A DNA stretch of 64,000 bases from Inia geoffrensis (taxonomy: Eukaryota > Chordata > Mammalia > Artiodactyla > Iniidae), in the NCBI GenBank assembly GCA_036417435.1, contig CM070899.1:67659001-67723000 (forward strand), read 5' to 3'. A program made the translations under genes and the position numbers. The notes below the pieces were generated by a model. The model was not told where the DNA came from. It searched no databases and was given only the letters and a program-made list of their open reading frames with translations. This document shows positions 1 to 13,005 of this stretch, piece by piece. Numbering within the stretch: position 1 is the first letter of the stretch; every line of letters begins with the position of its first letter.

Positions 1-10
1 AGGTAGCTAG

Positions 11-223
11 GGCTTCCCTGGTGGCGCAGTGGTTGAGAGTCAGCCTGGCGATGCAGGGGACATGGGTTCGTGCCCCAGTCCAGGAAGATCCCACATGCCA
101 TGGAGTGGCTGGGTCCGTGAGCCCTGGCCGCTGAGCCTGCACGTCCAGAGTCTGTGCTCCACAACGGGAGAGGCCACAGCAGTGAGAGGCCTGCGTACCG
201 CAAAAAAAGAAGAAAAAAAAAAA
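11..223 (+). mobile_element. CHR-type SINE, short young form
   Basis: The head 'ggcttccctggtggcgcagt' is tRNA-derived and holds the pol III A-box region; 'gggttcgtgcc' is the B box. The middle carries 'tggccgctgagcctg' and the tail 'gcgtaccgcaaaa' runs into an A-rich end. The duplication 'tagctag' flanks it at 4-10 and 224-230, showing insertion into the 3' UTR of a young L1 in the same orientation. Confidence 0.95.
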
Positions 224-440
224 TAGCTAGTCGGAAGCAGCGGCATAGCACAGGGAGATCAGCTCGGTGCTTTGTGACCACCTAGAGGGTTGGGATAGGG
301 AGGGTGGGAGGGAGGGAGATGCAAGAGGGAAGAGATATGGGAACATATGCATATGTATAACTGATTCACTTTGTTATAAAGCAGAAACTAACACACCATT
401 GTAAAGCAATTATACTCCAATAAAGATGTTAAAAAGAAAA
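224..440 (+). mobile_element. 3' end of a young L1 (3' UTR)
   Basis: The sequence from 'gcatagcacagggagatcag' to 'ccaataaagatgtt' and a short A-run is the same 3' UTR that ends the L1 copies at 36290, 41468, 49440, 62270 and 62800. It carries an AATAAA polyadenylation signal. The rest of this element lies off the left edge, and bases 1-3 are its continuation before the SINE. Confidence 0.9.
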
Positions 441-445
441 AAAAA

Positions 446-735
446 ACCTGCTTATAGTTTTATTGATCTTTGCTATAATTTCCTTCATTTCTTTTTCATT
501 TATTTCTGATCTGATCTTTATGATTTCTTTCCTTCTGCTAACTTTGGGGTTTTTTTTTTTCTTCTTTCTCTAACTGCTTTAGGTGTAAGGTTGGGTTGTT
601 TATTTGAGATTTTTATTGTTTCTGGAGGCAAGATTGTATTGCTATAAACTTCTCTCTTAGAACTGCTTTTACTGCATCCCATAGGTTTTGGGCCGTTGTG
701 TTTTCATTGTCATTTGTTCTATGAATGACATTTAA
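446..735 (-). mobile_element. Antisense L1 ORF2 fragment
   Basis: The plus strand reads as the complement of L1 ORF2, including the familiar 'gcatcccataggttttgggc' and 'gttgtgttttcattgtcatt' stretches. The reading frame is broken. The young L1 3' end at 224-440 sits next to it in the opposite orientation. Confidence 0.75.
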
Positions 736-739
736 AGTC

Positions 740-905
740 AAGTGGGAGGAGACAAATAAACACAGTCAATTATGAGATAACTGTTGTAAGATATAATCTT
801 ACAAATATGTAAACAAACTACTCTTGGCCAATAAAATGAGGAACACTTAATTCCAGTTAAAGAGAATGGGACAAACTTATGAAAGAGGTGACACTTTAAG
901 GAATA
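740..905 (-). repeat. L2-like ancient LINE fragment
   Basis: The run 'gaggagacaaataaacacag' followed by 'gaaagaggtgacactttaag' resembles the complement of an L2 3' region. It is old and diverged, and the call rests on weak similarity by eye. Confidence 0.45.
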
Positions 906-919
906 GGCTGAATCTTTTT

Positions 920-1110
920 TTTTTCCATTTTTGTATAATTTTTTGAAATTAATTTTTTTTGGAATAGAGTCACTTTACAATATTGTGTTCGTTTCTGCTG
1001 TACAGCAAAGTGAATCTGCTATACATATACATATATCTCTACTTTTTTGGATATTCTTCCCATTTAGGTCACCACAGAGCATTGAGTTCCCTGTTGTGTC
1101 TTTTTTGAAA
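920..1110 (-). mobile_element. Antisense 3' end of a cetartiodactyl L1
   Basis: The stretch holding 'gtttctgctgtacagcaaag' and 'ctacttttttggatattc' is the complement of the L1 3' end seen in sense at 12660-12912. It is diverged from that copy and lies against further antisense L1 ORF2 sequence. Confidence 0.75.
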
Positions 1111-2930
1111 CTGCATTTTCTCTTTACTGCTAGAAATTTAATTTTCTTGTATATTAATCTTATATCTAGCCACCCTGCTAAATTCCTGTGTTCATTTTAG
1201 TAACTGTTCTATAGATTTTTAAAAAATTTATATGTAAATAATTATATTTTCTTCAAATAATGACAGTTTGCTTCTTTTATTTAATTTCTTATTCATGTAT
1301 GTTATGTGTTTGAACTTATTTTGCAGGTTAGGAGTGCCTGTATAATGTTAAATAAAAGCTGTGAAACCAGCCTCCTTCTCTTAGTCATAATTTTAAATGG
1401 AATGTTTTTAATAGTTCACCAGTGAGTATGATTCTTGCTATATAGTTTTTAGAGATACACTGTATCTGGTTAAATAAAATTCCCTTTTGTTCCTAGTTGG
1501 AGAAGAGTTTTAATCCTAAGTGGTTTTTGGGTTTTGTAGGATGTTTTTTTGGCATCTTTCTGAATTATAATAAACTATAATATACTTTTTCTCCTTTAAG
1601 CTGCTAAAATGGTGAGTTACATTAACACATTTTTTCTAATGTTGAACCAAACTTGCTTCTCTGTATTAAATCCAGTTTAATCACAGTATAGTTGTTTAAT
1701 ACAATGAATTTGGCTTCCTAATACTTACTTAAGTCTTTTTACATACATTAATTAGGGAGACTGTCCTGTAATTTTCCCTTTTCATTCTAGCCTTATAAGG
1801 TTTAACTAGTCTCATAAACTAAGTTGTAAAGTATTATATATTTTTCTATTCTATGAATGAGTTTGTTTAAGACTGGAATTACTAGTTTGCATTGGCTTGC
1901 TATCTTCATGGTAATAAGATTTTTAACTACTGATTCCATTTTTAATAAATATGGAATAATCTAGATTTTCTATTTATTTCTGAATCTGTTTTGGTGATAT
2001 ACATTTTTCCAGGAATTACCTATTTCAAGAAAATGTTCAAATGTATAGTCACAGAGCAGTCCAAACATTTTCTCATATTTGAAACAAATGGTTGCATATG
2101 TCAAGTCCCATCTTTAGTCTTTAGTTGCAATTTACTTATAGGTTGTCTCTTTTTTTTTTTTAACTCTACCTTGCCAGGCATTTGTCTAATTTATTAGGTT
2201 TTTTTTTTTTTTTTTTTTTGGTTCTGTTGGTCCTAGCTACTGTATCTTTGTTTTCAAATTCATTAATTTCTGCTTTTAATCATGTCTTTCCTTCTACCTT
2301 CTTTGGGTTTATTGCATTATTCTAACTTCTTAAGTTAAATAGTTATCTTACTTATTTTCAGCCTTTCTTCTTTTTAAATATAAACACTTAATGACCATGT
2401 ATCTCTAAATATTATTTTAGCTTTATCTCACGTTTTCATTTTCATTATTTCCTCTTTCAACCATGAGTTATTTAGAAATTGTTTTTAATTTCCAAATGTG
2501 TAGATGTTTTTAGTTACTATTTTGTTATAAACCTCAAAATTAATTGTGTGATATTAGAGAACGTGATCTGAATGATACCAATCTTTGAAATTCACTGAAA
2601 CCTGTTTCATGGGCTAGCACATGGTCAATTTTTACAAATGTTCCAGGTATATTTGAAAGGAAAAGTCTATATATAGCCATTGAAGCAAGATTATTTATAG
2701 GTAGTAATTCCTCACTTTCAGGAATACTTTTGCTTTAAAAGTCTTTAAAGTCTATTTTGTCTATTAACATTACACCCACTTTCATTTTGCCTGATTTATC
2801 ATTTCCAATCCTTTAACTTTTAACCTATGTATATTTTTATGTTTTAGGCATATCTCTTCTAAATAGCTTTAACCTATCTGGATTTTGTTTTTGTTTTATT
2901 TTGGTTTTCTTTTCTCCAGTCTTACAATAT
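1111..2930 (-). mobile_element. Old antisense L1 ORF2 remnant
   Basis: On the minus strand this AT-rich stretch is decayed L1 ORF2. The part near 1340-1370 is complementary to the reverse-transcriptase-to-C-terminal area, and the part near 2400-2780, with 'catgggctagcacatggtca', corresponds to sequence closer to the endonuclease. Stops occur throughout, there is no usable frame, and smaller insertions such as T-runs near 2150 and 2200 interrupt it. Confidence 0.7.
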
Positions 2931-3520
2931 TATTCTTTTAACTGAAGAGTTGTAAAATATTAATATTTATGTTGCTGATACATCTGATTTCATATCTACT
3001 ATTTTGTTTTGTACTTTCTCTTTGCTTAACTTTTTGGGGGGCAGCCTCATTTTTTTTATTGTGATTCTTTTCCTCATTACATTTTTCCCACTTTTAAAGT
3101 AGAAATCATACACTCCATTTCTATTCTTAAAATGATTACCCAGTTATTTAAACAAATATTTAAAGTATAAAAGTAATCAATACCCCTAACTTTTCTTCTT
3201 TGAATGCTTAAAATCTAATCACTCTCCCTTCCAGGCCAATTTATATGCTATTGTTTTCCTAAATTTTAGTTCTGTCTTGGAAAACTCTCATTCTCTCTTT
3301 AAATATTGCCTCTATCATATTTTCTCCATTATCTCCTGCTAGAAGTCTGATTAGACCTGTGAGGGACCTTCATGCTGTCCTCCATGTCCCTCAAACTTTC
3401 ATTTTTTGTTCCCCAATCTTCTCTATATGTTATATTCTGGGTATTTTCTTTTCATCTACATTCTAGTTAACTAATGTCCTCTTTAGTTGTGTCTAATCTT
3501 CTGCTTTATCTGTCCTTTTT
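2931..3520 (-). repeat. Probable older L1/HAL1-type remnant, antisense
   Basis: Between 3280 and 3510 the sequence resembles the complement of an ancient L1 or HAL1 ORF1-region module: a statement about 'tctccattatctcctgctag', then 'ctggg' and a terminal 'gttgtgtctaatcttctgct'. The 2931-3280 part is AT-rich and unassigned. Family assignment is uncertain. Confidence 0.4.
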
Positions 3521-4378
3521 TTCTTTTCTTTGCATTCTAACCAGAGCCGAGGACAAGTCCAGCATATACCCCAATAGCCACCAATGTAAGGAAGAGTTAT
3601 TTCAATGGTCATTTATTAAGGATGTCATCCTTTGGGCATCCCAGCTTTTATATGGTGATTCTCCATTGAAACTTACTCCCTTCTTAGGTGCCAAACTTTA
3701 TCTCCATTCCTTCATAAACAGACCTATAAAATATAGGCCCTAAGCCACCAAGGATCAGCAGGTAATAAATACCTGGGTAAACATCAATTCCAATGCTCAC
3801 CTATACCAATTAGCTCACACTTTCTTATTATTTCTAAGTTCTGAGAAATTCTCTTCCTTTCCTACTACCTCAGTCATGCATTGAAAAGTACTTTTTGTTA
3901 ATATTCCATGTAATATTTTAAGGTATATTGTTACAAGAAGCATTTTGCTAAACATTGTCTGCCACACTGCCAGAACTAGAAGTGGAAAGCTGCAGACTTT
4001 TATTCAGTGGTCTTATATCCCCCAAGATATCTTACAGAATTCTCATTATTTTTCAAGACATTTTATGATCAAATCTTTGAATTTTCTAGGTAGACAAACA
4101 TATTACAAAGAATTCACGACAACTCTCTTCTCCTTTCCACCATTAATGACCCTTACTTCCTTTTCTTGTTTTAGTGCATTGGCTAAAACCCGCAGTAGCA
4201 ATAGCAGCCTCATCTTGTTTTTAATGTAACATGGAAAAGATTATACCAAAATAAATTAAGAGAATCTGAGTATCATCTATTGACTTTCTCCTCCATTGAA
4301 ACAGATGGTCTAAGTAGTTTGACTCTATTCAAAACAAGGGCTTAAAGTTCAAACTGGAATTAGAAATTGAAACTAGGT
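3521..4378. other. Unassigned intronic stretch
   Basis: I recognise no gene or named repeat here. Short open frames at 3474-3743 and 3945-4229 on the plus strand have no recognisable product and no splice or initiation context, so I treat them as chance. The block 3541-3760 is less AT-rich than its surroundings and could be an unrecognised old LTR or transposon piece. Confidence 0.5.
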
Positions 4379-4741
4379 GATATGCACTAAATGTTTGTGG
4401 CCCCCCAAAATTCTTATGTTGCAATCCTAACCCCCAATGTGATGGTACTAGGAGGTACGGCCTGTGGGGTGATTAGGTCATGACAGTGGAGCTCTCATGA
4501 ATGGGATTAGTGCCCTTATAAAAGAGACCCCAGAGAGTTCTCTTGCCCTTTCCACCACGAGTGGACACAATGAGAAGATGGTCAGCTGTGATCCAGGAGG
4601 CAGGACCTCACCAGACCAGAATCTGCTGGCACTTTGCTCTTGGACTATCCAGCCTCAAGAACTGTGAGAAATGAATGTCTGTAATTCAAGCCACCCAACG
4701 TATGGTATTTTTGTTACAGTAGTCTGAATAGACTAAGACAC
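4379..4741 (+). mobile_element. Solitary ERVL-MaLR (MLT1-like) LTR
   Basis: The order of motifs is that of a MaLR LTR: 'cccccaaaattcttatgttg' near the start, 'gattaggtcatgacagtgga', 'gggattagtgcccttataaa' (promoter region), 'ggactatccagcctcaagaa', 'gaactgtgagaaatgaatg' and a terminal 'gactaagaca'. No internal retroviral sequence adjoins it, so it is a solo LTR. The exact subfamily was not determined. Confidence 0.8.
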
Positions 4742-4765
4742 TGGGTCAGTCAAAAGTCTTTCCAC

Positions 4766-5161
4766 GGGACTTCCCTGGTGGCACAGTGGTTAAGAATCCA
4801 CCTGCCAGTGCAGGGGACACAGGTTCGATCCCTGGTCCGGGAAGATCCCACATGCTGCAGAGCAACTAAGCCAGTGAGCCACAACTACTGAAGCCCACAC
4901 ACCCTAGAGCCCATGCGTCACAACTACTGAGCCCACACACTGCAACTACTGAAGCCTGCGTGCTCTAGGGCCTGCGTGCCGCAACTACTGAGCCCGCGTG
5001 CTGTAACTACTGAAGCCCACATGCCTAGAGCCCGTGCTCCACAACAAGAGAAGCCACTGCAATGAGGAGCCCATGCACCACAACAAAGAGTAGCCCCCAT
5101 TTGCCGCTACTAGAGAAAGCCCAGGCACAGCAACAAAGACCCAACACAGCCAAAAAAAAAA
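4766..5161 (+). mobile_element. CHR-type SINE, long older form
   Basis: The head 'gggacttccctggtggcaca' and B box 'ggttcgatccc' are tRNA-derived. The body repeats 'cacaactactgaagcc'-type modules several times, which separates this long family from the short young one. It ends 'caacacagccaaaaaa'. The flanking duplication is 'aaaagtctttccac' at 4752-4765 and 'aaaagtcttttcac' at 5162-5175, with one mismatch. Confidence 0.93.
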
Positions 5162-5175
5162 AAAAGTCTTTTCAC

Positions 5176-7849
5176 AAAATTGAAAATCAAAACCTCTAAC
5201 ACTGTAAAGGAACAATCTTTAATCTACTTTATTAGTATATTAAATCCTAATCTAGAGAAAATATGTACTTTAAATATTTCTTGTACTTTAGTGAATAAGC
5301 AATTGTAAACCAAAAGCTCAACACTGTGAGCAGATTCATCACCATGTTACTTCAAAATTCACCAGTGAATAATGTATACTGAAACTCCTAAACATGTAGG
5401 GCATATACATTAAAGAGAAAGTTAAACGCACATTCTTCACTATCTTCTCCTATGTATCAGTAAACAAAATTGATACTGCCGGAAAGCATTTTACTCTAAT
5501 TAATAAAATTACCAGAATGGAATGTTGGCATAGGCTGAAGCCATACTTTTAAATTAATAGAGAAAGACTCTGAACAACTCATGATTACAAGTACAAATTA
5601 GTTTATTTGCCCTAGACTTTAAACTAAAGAAAATGTGTACAGCCATTCCTCCACATAAACTTAATAGAAAAACTAACAAAGTACTACTGAAAGTTTACAT
5701 AGATTCTTTGGAATCCATTGCCCCATGAGTAACAGCATTTTGAAGAGACCATCATTAGCAGAACTTACCATGACACAGATCATTATTTCCCACTTCCTCA
5801 TATCTTCACAGTAGCTCATGCACTGAAGCACAAAAGATTCTTACTGTAAGTCAAACTATTTCAATTGCCACAATGCCACTCACAGAATGAATGACACACT
5901 GCCACATCCTCCTCATTCTACTATAACAAAGTTCTATCATTTCTAACAGGTGCAAATTTAATTAATGGATTATATGTCACCAGTGGATTTCAAACAGATT
6001 TAGAGATTACTTTTACATTATAAATTAATTGTCAAGCTAGAATAGACACTGTGACCAAAGCTAGGTAAAAAAGAAATAGGCATAAGAAAGGCTGTTTTAA
6101 ACCTTTCCATTAAAGTTGACATCATTAAATGTTCCAAGGATAATTCTGATCTAGAATCAGGTCTTCTTTCTGCAGCAATACCATGGTTCATGAATCAGCT
6201 AAAGAGTAGACATTCCCATTTACTTGGTATTAGCAATAAGCCTGAAAAATCTCTGTACCTTCTACTCTGCTTCCTAGCTCCAAAAATAAAGGAAGCATTT
6301 TAAATACCGTTGAACACCAATGTCAGGAATACATGTCTTTAAAAAATTATAACTTGGCATCATAACTAAAGGCATTAAATCCATTTTTTAAATGCAGACA
6401 GTGCAGCCAAGAATATACAACCTCATTTCATGAGTTTTAAGAAATATTTAAACATAGAGTCAAGTAAATAATAAAACAGCTTTATAAAAACAAGCCTTTA
6501 TCCACATATTAATGAGAAGACACTCAAAGGTACAAGAACCTTCAGAAAGTAAGAAAGGACATCCAGTGCAAACTTTACAATTTCACTTTCTCACATCTAC
6601 TTTCCTATTCCTTCTTTTCTTTCTGAAACCAAGATCCTTTCTTAGGAGAAATCAGATGTAAGAAAGGAGTTGCAATCACTATTTTTCTTTCAGGAGGACT
6701 TCAAGTGGCTGGGTGAGACAAAGCAGTTCTACCAATTAATAGTACCCAGGAAAGGTTTAGAATACCCTACTTGTTTACCTCGAAGAAAAGAAGGATTTAG
6801 AGAGAAAGTGAGTAAAGATGAGAATGAAATGGGTCAAAATTCAAGTGCCAACCTGGAGGGCCCATAGGCAATATAATAATACTGCAAAAAGAAGTGGAAA
6901 GGAGGGGGATCTAGAATATTAGAGAAGGGAGCTGAAAGTACGACTACAAAGAAAATTCTTCAATGTTTTTACAATTGTACACCTATCACTCAATATTAAA
7001 ATTTTGTTTATCTTCAGCATACTTTCCGTTTTTGTACCACCTTGCAACCCTACTACATCATCCCAGAAACCCACTCATCTCAGAGCTGAAAGCCATTCAG
7101 GCACATCTTTCTTAAAATCTAACCTTTTTCCCAATTAGAAAACTGTTCCTTTCTTTTCCAACCCACCCCTTCCCCCAACTAACACTCGCATTTTCTCATG
7201 TGGGTGGTTTCCATTAGGAAAAGAACCAGATATGAGTAAACCACATTGAGAACTTAAGCTTTGTTGAGGATATAAGTATTTTTTAAATGGAAGCTGCTTT
7301 GTAGAATATAATGGAGTAATGTAAAAAGAGATATTTTTGAGCAATGGTTATTATCTCAAATTCTTGTCTAATCTGGGGCTAGGAGTTTCTTCATTTAGTT
7401 AACCATTCAGCAAATATTTACTGAGTATCTAGAAATATAGGGATAAACTTGGAATCCTACTTCTGAACCTTGTCAGTTTATACTGCAGAGTTTAATAGGA
7501 AGAAGTGAACGGAGGAGCTAGAAAAAAAATAGGTGATAACAGGACTATAGGTAAGGATGATAAATCCTTGCTTTACATACTCCAACAACCCATACACCAC
7601 CATCCTGGCCTCCATCCTGCTTTACACCTGCCCTTGGCATCACTAATTGAGCACTAACTGATCACATTCTTTCCTGCTAAAACCAGGTGTGGATCAGAAT
7701 TTTTTCAACATTATGTTCCAGATAACCAGTTGGTATTTAAAATGAAAACTATGTGTTATCTACAAGTTAAAGGAGTAGTCAGGCATCTGTGAAAGAAAAT
7801 TTAAGATGACAGAACGAACCACTTATATTCAGTCTAGAAGAGTAACAAA
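5176..7849. other. Repeat-poor intronic DNA
   Basis: AT-rich sequence with no recognisable exon or young mobile element. A faint L2-like patch lies near 7385-7420 ('cagcaaatatttactgagta'). The minus-strand open frame at 7135-7344 and the plus frame at 6670-6867 match nothing I know. Confidence 0.6.
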
Positions 7850-8510
7850 AACAGCAGTTATGTGTCATACAGCACTGCATAGATACTTTAAGATACTGTA
7901 TTTCACTGAATCCTAATAACAATCCTATGAGGCAGTACTATTTCCATTTCACACTTGAGGAAAGTGGAAGGCTATCCCCAGCCTCTGCTTATCTAAATCC
8001 CTTTCTTCCATGGCAGCCTCCAAACCAGCTCTCCATAGCCATCCCCTCTTCTAATCTCCAGCATCTGACACTTAAAAAATGTTACACTGTATGATTATTT
8101 TTTTCATGCCTCTATCCTGCCTCCCCCACTAAATAACCATATTCCCCTTCCTTACTATAGCTGGTGCTCAAAAATACATGTTTGCATAATGGCCAAAACA
8201 ATTTTGTAAATAGCCAAACAGTCGAAAGTAAATAGATATTAAAGGAAAACTGCACACCCTATATTTGGTCACCCAGGCATTTTTAGTACAGTAAAAGATT
8301 ATTTATTATAAGAAATTAGCCACTCCTAGCTGTGGCCTTGGAAAGTTGTCTTCACATGACATATGATGTGTTTATATGTCATACTTCATATAAAGTAGTT
8401 AAAGATCAGAAAACTAGACTGCCCAAAGTTATACAGCTAGCAACGAAATCAGTAAGGATCTTAGTCTAGGCCTGTTTCATCTTAAGCCCCATATTCTTAC
8501 CACACACATC
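7850..8510 (-). repeat. MIR SINE remnants, antisense
   Basis: Two patches look like the complement of MIR: about 7885-7965 ('aacaatcctatgaggcagta', 'cacttgaggaaagtgg') and about 8400-8510 ('ctgcccaaagttatacagct'). Both are old and diverged. The bases between them are unassigned. Confidence 0.5.
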
Positions 8511-9855
8511 TCCAAAGAAGCAGGTTTAAGGTCATGCCAACATACATGAGATCAAAAGATAGCACACAGTTGGAAGGTTAGCTAATATAGGAGCAGATTT
8601 TTCTTCTATTGCTTGATGATGCCCAGACAAGTTCCCTGAAATAATTTAACAAGCTCTGATACACCAAGTTATTCTGTAATGAATGTGTATCACCTTTTAA
8701 GCCAACAAAAAGGTCTTAGCTAGGGTTACAGCTGTAAAATTGCAGTTGACTATGTTTGGTTATTTTGATGTATCTTTTAACTAAATTTCTGTAATCCCTA
8801 TCTTTTTGTTTATATGGTGACATTTCTAGCCTTCTTATCAAATTTACACGACATATAACACCGGTTTTATTAGCCCACCTAGTTTCTAAAAATCTCAAAT
8901 TCATTTTTAAGCAGAAACAGTGAGCTCCAAGTACAAGGGATTCAGGAGCTGTAATTTGAAACATACTAGCAATACATGCCCACAAGGCAAAATAAGAGCA
9001 TTTTAGCAGCAAATCAGCAAAACAGGAGTGACCTACTGGAACAAGAAAAAGTTATCTTAGCCATGTGACAAGGGCTTAGCACAAAACTGTACTTCTTACA
9101 GTAACTAAAATACCTATTAATGTGTATATTGTGAAGCAAAAAAAGTCTAAACATTAAAATATTAGACAAAATTATGACAGCCAGCATTAAAAAAAATAAG
9201 AATACAGAATACAATAGAGAAAATAAAGAGATGTACAGCAAAAGAGAAAACTCTGGCTTCAGTGCAGTCTTTACACAAAAGAATTACATTAAACTCAATC
9301 TGTTTTAAGAGTAAAGGAAAAGATACAAAGCATAAAAATGAAATCCATTTTAAGGAGACTACCAAAAAAATTAGTATTTATTAAATAAAAGATAATACAT
9401 CTACAAATACTGAGGGGCCAACTCCTTTCTATAAACATTTTGTATATACAATAAAAGCCTTACTGCATTACCCATTTAAGTTATGCTAGAGATCTGGGGA
9501 CTTATATGAATGGCCCAGGTATCAGAGTATCTAGATAAGAAACCAGAAAAAAAGAATTAATAGGAAGCAGAGTCACTGATGTCTGTGACCCCACAGTAAA
9601 TTGAAGACTACTCAGAAGGGTAATAAACCTTTGCAGTGTTAGCTGGTTTTTTATTTTGGTTACGGGATACCATTAAAGCATTTACAGATTAGTAACTGAT
9701 TTAAAAATTCCATTCTCTGCCATTTAAAATTATAGGCAATTAACTTATGTAATAGCTATAACCCTAAGAAAGATTAAATATAAATTACATTTCTGTAAAA
9801 ATGAGTTTTATTTTAAGGTATCAATGAACACTCACCACATAAAAGAGATTTCTCT
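8511..9855. other. Intronic DNA without recognised features
   Basis: AT-rich, with no young repeats. Three minus-strand open frames (8716-9012, 9014-9241, 9162-9365) have no recognisable product. Their compositions follow the local base bias, so I take them as chance. Confidence 0.6.
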
Positions 9856-10080
9856 CCATTCACTCTCTCATTCAACATATTACTGAGCACCTACTATATA
9901 CCAAGCATGAGGTTTGGAACTAGGGATACAATGGTGAAGAAAAATACACACAGTATCTTCCCCCATGAAATATAAAGTCTATGGGACAGACAGACACTAA
10001 TCACACAATCGCTAGACAAATGTAAACTTGTAAACAAAACAAGTCTTACAAAGGAGAGCACAGAATTCCTTAGTTGCAGA
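9856..10080 (-). repeat. L2 LINE 3' region, antisense
   Basis: 'attactgagcacctactata' followed by a 'ctagggatacaatggtgaag' module and 'gacagacagacactaatcac' is the usual mammalian-wide L2 pattern read on the complement. It is diverged, as expected for an old element. Confidence 0.65.
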
Positions 10081-12429
10081 GATCTTTGGTATAAAGGAAA
10101 ACTTCATTATTCAAAGAAGCACCCCACAAACTTGATAGTTTTATGAAGTTTAGTTTTTATATACTGGTATCTTTTAAATCAGGGCACAGATATTGAAAAT
10201 ATTATTATTGGAGAGGAAAAATGCCATCAGTTATCTCAAGAGAAAGGAAACTTTAAATGTGTATTACTCAATACCTGAGATAGTCCCTTTCTCAAAAAAT
10301 GTCACTCATGCTAAAAAAAAAAGCTAAGTTAAAATTTGAGAAATAATTTAGTTTTCAAACAAATATCCAAAAATCTAGAATAGTATTAAATTTCAAAAGT
10401 TTTTAGACATAGGCATTTTTATGATATCTAGCCTTCAAAGAAATAGCCAATGGATAGGAAGTATGAAGACAGCATTCTGCATAAAAAGCTTTGTTAGGTT
10501 TTCTCTTTACACACATTTGCAGTTACTTGGACTGACCCTAATGACAACTAGTTCATGTCTTAAAGACTTCCTCTGTATACATGGCTAATATTTTTGACAA
10601 CACTATCACTACTGAAAAAGTGAAGCTTTAATTTGAATCTCCTAACAGCAAAGAGCTAAACCTGTCAAAGTCTTGTGAAAGATATGCAAATATTAAAGAG
10701 ATTATTTACTCCCCCTTGACCACATAAAATGTATACTTAAAAGCATTAAAAAAAAAAAGATGTCAGCTGTCTCAACTCCGGGTGCATAGTGTGTGATCTC
10801 AATAACTCCAATTATACAGTTAGCTAAATTAAGTTGCCTAAAACATTTAAAACTACATTTACAAATCAAATAAATCGGATACTCTCAAACCTTACAAATG
10901 CCTGACGGGGTAGCCTTACCACCTACCAAAATCATTCTAAATACCCAAGCAACAATTGTAAATTTAATAAACAGAACTAATAAATGAAATAAATCCAATT
11001 ATCTTGAATGCTCTAACACTATTTAGAAACTTAACCAAACGATTTTACATCTTTTAAATTAAAATCCTCCTAGGTATGGTGTAGCAGCAAACTGGGAAAG
11101 AACTCTGGTTCCTGAAGACTTTGTGGAATAAAACTGTCTTATCAGTCCTGTATGGATTGAGTCATCTTATGTGAAAGAGAAACAAACCTCGTTTAAGCTA
11201 ACACTGCATTGGGTTTTCTTTTACTCACATCTAAAAATAATACTAATTAATATATAATATGTTTAATATCAAAGAAACATTTCAAGTTAAAATTACAAAG
11301 CTAACATGACATTCTCTAATAGGTTTAATTCTCTTAAATGCTTCTAACACCTTTAAAAAACAAATACACACATATAATATCACAATGATTATAAAATTTA
11401 TTCCTAAACAATACAAAAATGTTAATACTAATGGATTTGATTTGTTTCATAAAGTAGCACGTTTACCAAGATATGATGAGGGATACAGATTATCAGTCAG
11501 GGTCAAACAGGGTCACAGAACCTAGGGGCTTCTTCCAGGAGAGTTCTACCTGGCTAGCATGCTAAGTTTTGTTGTGTTGTTGTTGTTGTTGTTGTTTTAA
11601 TGGTACTAGGACTTTTCAAGCCAATGGCTTTGCTTACAACTCGATATATCATACATTCTTTCAATTTTTTTAAGCAACCTCCCAACATGTCATTTAATTG
11701 CCTATTTCAAATTGGTGATATTCTGTATGCTATACTCAGATTCAACTAATCTCTTTTCTGACTGATTGGATTCTGCTTTCTTTTCTTATCTTTCTCATCA
11801 GGCTCAATGCCACAATGCTACATTCACTTTATTGGCAGGAAAGATGGAACAGAGAAATTAGTTTATTGCTATTGTTTTTATAAATGATAACCAACAATTA
11901 GGTATGACAAAAATCAACTCTGTAAAACAGAACCTTACATGTCTACCATTATTGATTACTTGACTTCCACAGCTGGCTACTTATACAGCCTTATTTATTA
12001 CCATAAAAGGTTAAAGGTAATCTTTTCAAAGGGTGACCTTTGTAAGGCCAAGAAACATTCCACACTTTCAATGGGTTTTTGAAAATGAGTATGTCTAAGT
12101 GAAGGCGCAGTATGTAAATTCAACTATCTCACAGTGACTGCAGTTTGTCTATTCCTTGGAGCTGAGGAACTTAGATTTTAGGGAAAAAAATCACAGACAT
12201 GCAATAGGGAAATAGATTAAGAGAATCTGATGAACACAGCTGTTTTCTTTCCATACCATGAGAATTAGGTAAGCATAAAGAAGTAAGGAAGTGTAAGGAA
12301 CTGATTACACTGCTTTTCCTCTTCCACTGTATTGCTCACCATTTTGTACCAGATGATTAAAAATCCATTCACTAATATCACTTCAGAATATGCCTAGAAA
12401 TAATGTTCAAATCCCACAACCTTATTTAA
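10081..12429. other. Repeat-poor intronic DNA with one GTT microsatellite
   Basis: No exon or transposon was recognised. The only clear structure is a short GTT-type run at 11571-11597 with one interruption near its start. Several A/T tracts occur (for example 10311-10322, 10748-10759). Confidence 0.6.
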
Positions 12430-12648
12430 GCGGGATACTGACAAAGTGACCCATGGCCAGGAAGACAATAAGAATGATAAGCATATTCAAAACTGCCTCA
12501 TATGAGAAAAAGCTGAAGGCCGAAGTTGTTTAGCTGGGAAAAAACTGATCATGGTGTACAAATATTTCACACGATATGAAAGGAAGAAGAATTAGATTAG
12601 TTGGTTCTCATGAGGGCAGGCCTCGTAAAAGCATGTGAAAGTTATAAG
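12430..12648 (+). repeat. L3/CR1-like LINE, first part
   Basis: The string of motifs 'agaaaaagctgaaggcc', 'gatcatggtgtacaaatatt' and 'gtgaaagttataagaaggca' resembles the 3' region of the old amniote L3/CR1 LINEs. The element continues after the inserted L1 at 12924. Confidence 0.55.
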
Positions 12649-12659
12649 AAGGCAGATTT

Positions 12660-12912
12660 GTGGGATGAATTGGGATATTGGGACTGACATATATACATTA
12701 TTGATACTATGTATAAAATAAATAACTAATGAGAACCTACTGTTTAGCACAGGGAACTCTACTCAGTGCTCTGTGGTGACCTAAACGGGAAGGAAATCCA
12801 AAAAAAAGGGGATATATGTATACAAACAGCTGATTCACTTCGCTGTACAGCAGAAACTAACACAACATTGTAAAGCAACTATATTCCAATAAAAATTAAT
12901 TTAAAAAATAAT
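12660..12912 (+). mobile_element. 5'-truncated L1, 3' end only
   Basis: The 3' UTR of an older cetartiodactyl L1 is recognisable by 'gtttagcacagggaactcta', 'cgctgtacagcagaaactaa' and the ending 'ccaataaaaattaatttaaa'. The target duplication 'aaggcagattt' lies at 12649-12659 and 12913-12923, and removing the insert rejoins the L3/CR1-like element. Confidence 0.88.
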
Positions 12913-12923
12913 AAGGCAGATTT

Positions 12924-13005
12924 TTGTTCAAAATTATAATAAATAGAGCTATCGTGAAACAGCAAAATCTACCCCACTGGAGGTGTTTGACAGAAGCTAG
13001 GTCAT
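12924..13005 (+). repeat. L3/CR1-like LINE, second part
   Basis: After the L1 the element resumes with 'actggaggtgtttgacagaa' and 'gctaggtcatcact', typical of the L3/CR1 tail. It fades into unassigned sequence before 13050. Confidence 0.5.
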